From assembly GCF_910592395.1 (NCBI RefSeq), contig NC_088320.1, positions 3,720,001 to 3,784,000 on the forward strand: a stretch of 64,000 nt of DNA. The letters are read 5' to 3'. Numbering within the stretch: the stretch's first letter is position 1; every line of letters begins with the position of its first letter. The notes under the pieces were generated by a model. That model ran no database searches. It was not told the DNA's origin and worked only from the letters and a program-made list of their open reading frames with translations. Both the position numbers and the translations under genes were made by a program. Source of the DNA: Lineus longissimus (taxonomy: Eukaryota; Nemertea; Pilidiophora; Heteronemertea; Lineidae). Positions 59,510 through 64,000 of this stretch are shown piece after piece.

Positions 59510-59845
59510 CATGTGTCGATGAAGAAACCCGTACACATCACACACAGCTAGTTCTTCAAAATGCCACAATGGCAAAACCATTAGAAACTGGGGCGCCACT
59601 GGCCGGTCTCGCTGTACAGCATATCGATATGAACAAACCCGTATACATCACACGCAGCTTGTTCTTCAAAATGCCACAATGACAAAACCATTAGAAACTG
59701 AGGCGCCACCGGCCGGTCTCGACATACAGTATATCGATATGAACAAACCCGTACACATCACGCACAGCTAGTTCTTCAAAACGCCACAATGGCAAAACCA
59801 TTAGAAACTGGAGCGCCACTGGCCGGTCTCGATATCGAAATAATA
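59510..59845. repeat. 108-bp satellite, array 2
   Basis: Three further units of the satellite in the same orientation as array 1 (AAACCCGTA landmarks at about 59525, 59635 and 59746), somewhat more diverged. They are followed by a second copy of the sequence that flanks the MITE. Confidence 0.85.
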
Positions 59846-59897
59846 ATGGCTTCCAAGATCGCAAGTATTAACAGAATGCGGTGTTTGTGTGGTCGAA

Positions 59898-60078
59898 TTT
59901 TGCCTTATTCTTATTCATTTAAGCCGAATGATATAAATGGAAGATTATACACATATTCAAAAACACTGTCCACCGTATATAAAAAGGTATTACATTCCGA
60001 TATTGACTTAATCACGAACTTTGTCGATGGTCAAGTTTGCTGGTTGTAGTTTGTCAGAATTCCGCTAGGGGGCTGGCA
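59898..60078. repeat. Second copy of the MITE-flanking segment (empty site)
   Basis: The copy begins TTTTGCCTTATTCTTATTCA and continues through AAAAACACTGTCCACCGTAT, TATTACATTCCGAT, GATGGTCAAGTTTG and GAATTCCGCTAGGG. It matches 58506-58957 minus the MITE. Confidence 0.75.
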
Positions 60079-60175
60079 AGGTTAAATCTAATGCATGATA
60101 GCATTTCTAATGCCCTGCATGTATATGTTAACAGTTATAGTGTGGAGGCCTACATACAGAATACAGCGGAACGAG

Positions 60176-60308
60176 TTTACAATCCCCGATCACACCCCAA
60201 AAAAAGGTCATCGGTTGACTAACGAAGCACTACTGGCACTGTTCAATGGATTTATAGTTGAATCATGAATGCGATCAAACTACGTCATTTCCAATCGGGG
60301 ATTGTAAA
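60176..60308. repeat. 133-bp segment with 15-bp perfect inverted ends
   Basis: TTTACAATCCCCGAT at 60176-60190 is the exact reverse complement of ATCGGGGATTGTAAA at 60294-60308. It may be a tiny MITE. No target duplication was identified. Confidence 0.45.
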
Positions 60309-60622
60309 TTTTAACCAATACAGCTGGGTCATCGAGGCCAAACACCAGCTTGAGGACTGTAGATAGTTCTTTATAAATTATTACAGAACCAGAACTATCT
60401 AAATCTAGGTTATCGTCAAGACTTTCCATCCCATACAGACCCATATCATGATATGGCCATGGCCTGGGCCGGCTCGGGCCTTGGGTGACAGGCCTAACTT
60501 CTGAAGAGAAGACATCACCATGCGATGCATATCACTGTCAATGTCAATTGTCATTGGGCCCCGAGCATTTAGCCTGAACTGCCTTTTTTAATTCATACTA
60601 TTAACTAACGATTTTTTTACAG

Positions 60623-63593
60623 CAGTCTGTTCTGCAATCACCATCAGTTGACCAATGTTACGTCTCTCCAAGATCTCCAGGCATAAGGTTCTACTCTGAT
60701 GGCACATTACAGCCTCGCCCAAATGAAACCACCGATCCATATCAGTTGGTTGAGATGGAACTTGCAGCTGTTTGTGACAATATCAAAGCAGTAAGTTTTG
60801 GGAGAATCCTATGGGGGGGGAGATATAACGTGGATAATGTGTATCTCTGCAGTCAACCAAATTGAGATTCGATAGACTACTCACGAGGCAGGTAGTACTG
60901 CAGCGTAGATGTTGAGTTTGAGATAAGCCAGTAAAGACAATTCCAAAAATAATATCCAGTTGGTAAATCCATTGGCTACAAGTTATCAGGACGTTTTATT
61001 TTCAGTTCACCCTGTGGAGGCCAAACTATTAACCCTGGGTGTACCAAAATAAGATGCCATTTTGGCTCCCATATGTTGTTTTTAAGTTGGACTCCTGAAT
61101 TGCTGATAAGGTTTGGCAATGGGGTAGCTCCAGCCGTTACAATATTATAAGTGAAAATATTTATCAGAATAGAAATATATGGCAGTGAAAAGAAATTACT
61201 GTGTGTGTTCCATATTCTTAGTCTTATTTGTTTTCAGGAATTATCGACCAAGAAAACATCTCTCAGGGAAATGACTCATTATCATTTTGATGGAAAAGGA
61301 AAGGCATTCCGACCGATGCTTGTTCTACTTCTTGCCAAGCTCATTAACTTAGAACAAGGTGCAAACAGACAGAGGTAAGAGTGAAAGTGATAATATGCAT
61401 AAAAAATAGTAGTATTGGCTATACAAGTGAGTTAGTACAAATCCAAATTGAAATAAGTTTATTGATGACTTATGAAAATTTACAATACATACATGATATC
61501 TCAACATCAGCTCCCTATTAGCTTTTTAAAGCTTTTTCTTTTTTTAGTTATTTATTAGATACACAGAAGAAGGTTGCTGAAATAGCCGAGATGATCCATG
61601 TTGCCAGTTTAGTTCACGATGATGTCATCGATGCATCAGACATAAGACGAGGGAAACCAAGCGTACATTATTCTTGGGGACAACAAAAGGTATGCTAATT
61701 TGACATGACCAATACTCCAATATCTAAATCATTGTCATCGTGTTTAACTGAGTGATAGATAGCCTGTGTGCCGTTTCAAAAAAAAAATAAAAATAAAAAT
61801 TTCTTCTTCAACATACAATCCTCAAACTTTTGTATTGTATGTATTTTCCATTGTGTGAATTAAATTTTTTCAGGCCATTACAGCTGGGGACTACATCCTG
61901 TCAGCAGCATCCATGGCGATCGCACGTATTGGTGATCCAGATGTTGTCATAGTCCTGGCACAAGTTATTGAAGACTTAGTGAAAGGTAAGCGTATAAAGA
62001 GCAGGTAGATTATGGAACTGCACAGCTTTTCACTGTATGACGTCATTATCACCAACATGGCTGAGGTCGTTTTGGTTTGCCCTCTGAAACTTTGATTCAA
62101 ATGCCCGATGTGTTTCAAGTGATGGCTATATTTCAGCAGAGAAATTTCATCACCTGTGATTATCTCGACGGTGTCTCACAGGAAACTGGATTTCAAAAGA
62201 TTCTAAACGCAATCTTTACTGACTCTTTAAGAGGAATAAACAATACAATAACAGATCCCACTGGTCTACTTCTTGAGGAAACCTCTCAACGAAGGAAAGC
62301 TGGGTTATTATTGAAATAGGACGGTGCAAATCTATCAGTGTGTCATAGCGAAGCATTAGCATTTTAGACTATAACAATACCATTGCGTTTTTTTCAGGTG
62401 AATTCATGCAACTGGGAACAAAGGAAAAGCAAAATGAACGTTTCACACACTACTTAAGAAAAACTTATAAGAAGACAGCCAGTCTGATGGCAAACAGTTG
62501 TAAGGCAGTAAGTATACATTGGTTGGTGATTGGTAACTTTTCTCTCAATGCCCTTGAAATTAGGAGCTCTCTGCTGCTCAGGGCAGTGTATAATATGCCC
62601 CTGTTATTCGTCTTTTAAACTCATTTTCGTAACTTCCTTCAATTCACAGGTTGCAATCCTAGGAGATGTTCAAGAATCCGAAGTCGAGATGGCCTACCAG
62701 ATTGGTCGGAATATCGGAATAGCATTTCAACTTGTGGATGACATGTTAGATTTCACAGCCAATGAGCAAATGATTGGCAAACCGACTGCAGCAGATCTCA
62801 AGCTTGGCTTAGCGACAGCACCCGTTCTCTTTGCTTGTGATCAGTATCCAGAACTCCATGAGATGGTGATGAGGCGATTCTCAGAGGAGGGCGATGTGGA
62901 TCATGCCAGGGAGTGTGTGGCTTTGGTAAGATTTGTTTACTGAATATCGTGAAGAAGTGGAACCTCACTTAGCCGACACCTCTATCAGCAGGGCACCCTT
63001 TCTATCTGGGACACTGATTTTGGTCCCAAATTGGTCGTGTTCATTCATTTTGCCCTCTGCAATCAGACACCTCTATATAAAGGACAGTTATTCTCTGTCC
63101 CAAGGATGTGGTGTAGTGAGTCCCCATTACCCTCATTTGTGTTCTTTCATTCTGTAATCACGTTATCCTTCAAAAAGTCATCTTTGATAATAAATAATAA
63201 TAAAATACAGTATATTATAGTGCCCTGTCCAAGCTCTAGGCTTGCTCCAGGGCACTGTACAGAGTTTCAAGCATTTTAAAATGTCTATATGAAAATAATA
63301 ATTAAGTCCATTTCAGTTAAAAGTGTCCATACTAAAAGTGTCCGAAAGGGTTAAATGTCAAAAGCTGATTTAAAAAAAGCGTATGCTCTGCGTATGCTCT
63401 GTTCATTCTGTTATCTCCTATCACCTTGAAACGTCTTTACCTTTCCTTCCAGAGTGACGGTGTGGAGCAAACCAAATGCCTAGCTGAATCGCATTGCAGG
63501 GAAGCCGTCAAGTTATTAAGACATTTCAGATCGTCGCCTGAACAAACTGCACTCATTAGGATAACGGACATGGTGCTGAGCAGAAAGAAATAA
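60623..63593 (+). CDS. PDSS1: Polyprenyl (decaprenyl) diphosphate synthase subunit 1, 5' exon missing
   Basis: Exons: 60623-60790, 61238-61374, 61548-61689, 61874-61985, 62398-62507, 62650-62925, 63453-63593, giving 361 aa without the first exon. The protein matches human PDSS1: [11 protein letters not shown], the first aspartate-rich motif DDVID (61618-61632), [31 protein letters not shown], the second aspartate motif DDMLD (62737-62751), and [20 protein letters not shown]. It is the catalytic trans-prenyltransferase that, with PDSS2, builds the ubiquinone side chain in mitochondria from isopentenyl diphosphate. The exon at 60623 opens after an AG acceptor with no initiating ATG in a suitable place, so a first exon carrying the start and mitochondrial presequence must lie upstream. 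The transposon cluster at 57.6-60.3 kb may separate it. Confidence 0.9.
63219..63258 (+). repeat. Strong hairpin in PDSS1 intron
   Basis: AGTGCCCTG and CAGGGCACT form the outer stem, and CAAGC with GCTTG the inner stem, around a short loop. It lies in the last PDSS1 intron next to a TAATAA-rich tract, and may be the conserved end of a short interspersed element. Confidence 0.45.
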
Positions 63594-64000
63594 CGACAAT
63601 TTTCCTTAGGGTCATTCATATAATCTACTCGTCCTTTTGAAGAGCGTAAATTGACTCCAATTCTTGATAAAATGTCTGTATTTTTTAAAAACTATTCATC
63701 AGATCCAATGTGTTTGATACTCCATTCAAGCTTGGCCGAAGAACATGTGCATTTTAGTATTGCTGTCTGTATGTGGTAAAGTCAGCAACTTTAGCCAAGT
63801 GTTTGTGGAGGGCATTGAGCAATCAGATTGTGAATCTACATTTATCAGAAAGTGTTAGTAGTCATCATGAGTTTTATCCATATGTATCCATGTCTCAATC
63901 AAGACGACACCTTAGTCTGAGGGTGGGTGGGTACTAAAGTCTCAGTTGAAGAATGATTTGTTGAGTTTATAGTAAAAATATAGATTGACATATACCCAAA
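63594..64000 (+). other. 3' flank of PDSS1
   Basis: Sequence after the stop codon at 63591-63593, probably 3' UTR. I see no other gene and no canonical AATAAA before the window ends. Confidence 0.4.

Overview
The window is nuclear DNA from an animal, most likely a marine invertebrate. Almost all genes are split by short to medium GT-AG introns, intergenic and intronic DNA is full of transposon debris, and the palindrome TACATGTA recurs. The proteins match bilaterian families, including an MBD5/6 protein and a SKICH-domain autophagy receptor. I cannot fix the phylum; a lophotrochozoan, ambulacrarian or cephalochordate would all fit. All gene models were spliced by hand, checking reading phase across every junction and comparing with remembered human orthologues. 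No database search was run.

Layout. 1-3255: no recognisable gene, one possible tRNA-derived SINE. 3256-8731 (+): SLC49A4/DIRC2-like lysosomal transporter, 11 exons. 10786-22341 (-): TBC1D5-like Rab7 GAP, 17 constitutive exon positions, one of which exists in two alternative versions; it converges on SLC49A4. 25916-29431 (-): AARSD1, an alanyl-tRNA editing protein, 9 exons. 30191-39863 (+): very large MBD5/6-type protein (about 2,579 aa), head to head with AARSD1, followed by a 3' UTR of about 3.9 kb. 44904-49942 (+): CALCOCO/TAX1BP1-type autophagy receptor (SKICH, coiled coils, C-terminal zinc finger), preceded by CRE-like sites. 55406-57227 (-): CDV3 homologue. 57.6-60.3 kb: nested mobile-element cluster (108-bp satellite, a MITE with an empty site nearby, a LINE 3' end, a dispersed repeat). 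60623-63593 (+): PDSS1, the catalytic polyprenyl diphosphate synthase subunit for coenzyme Q, with its first exon not found.

Functional links. The genes form no operon or pathway. TBC1D5 (Rab7/retromer/LC3), SLC49A4 (lysosome) and the CALCOCO-type receptor all belong to endolysosomal or autophagy biology, but their proximity may be chance.

The strongest discovery is in the TBC1D5 gene. The exon encoding the segment from just after the catalytic arginine finger through the glutamine finger is present twice. Both copies are exactly 103 nt and in the same phase, and the peptides are about half identical. Using both, or neither, breaks the reading frame. This is the signature of mutually exclusive splicing inside the catalytic TBC domain.
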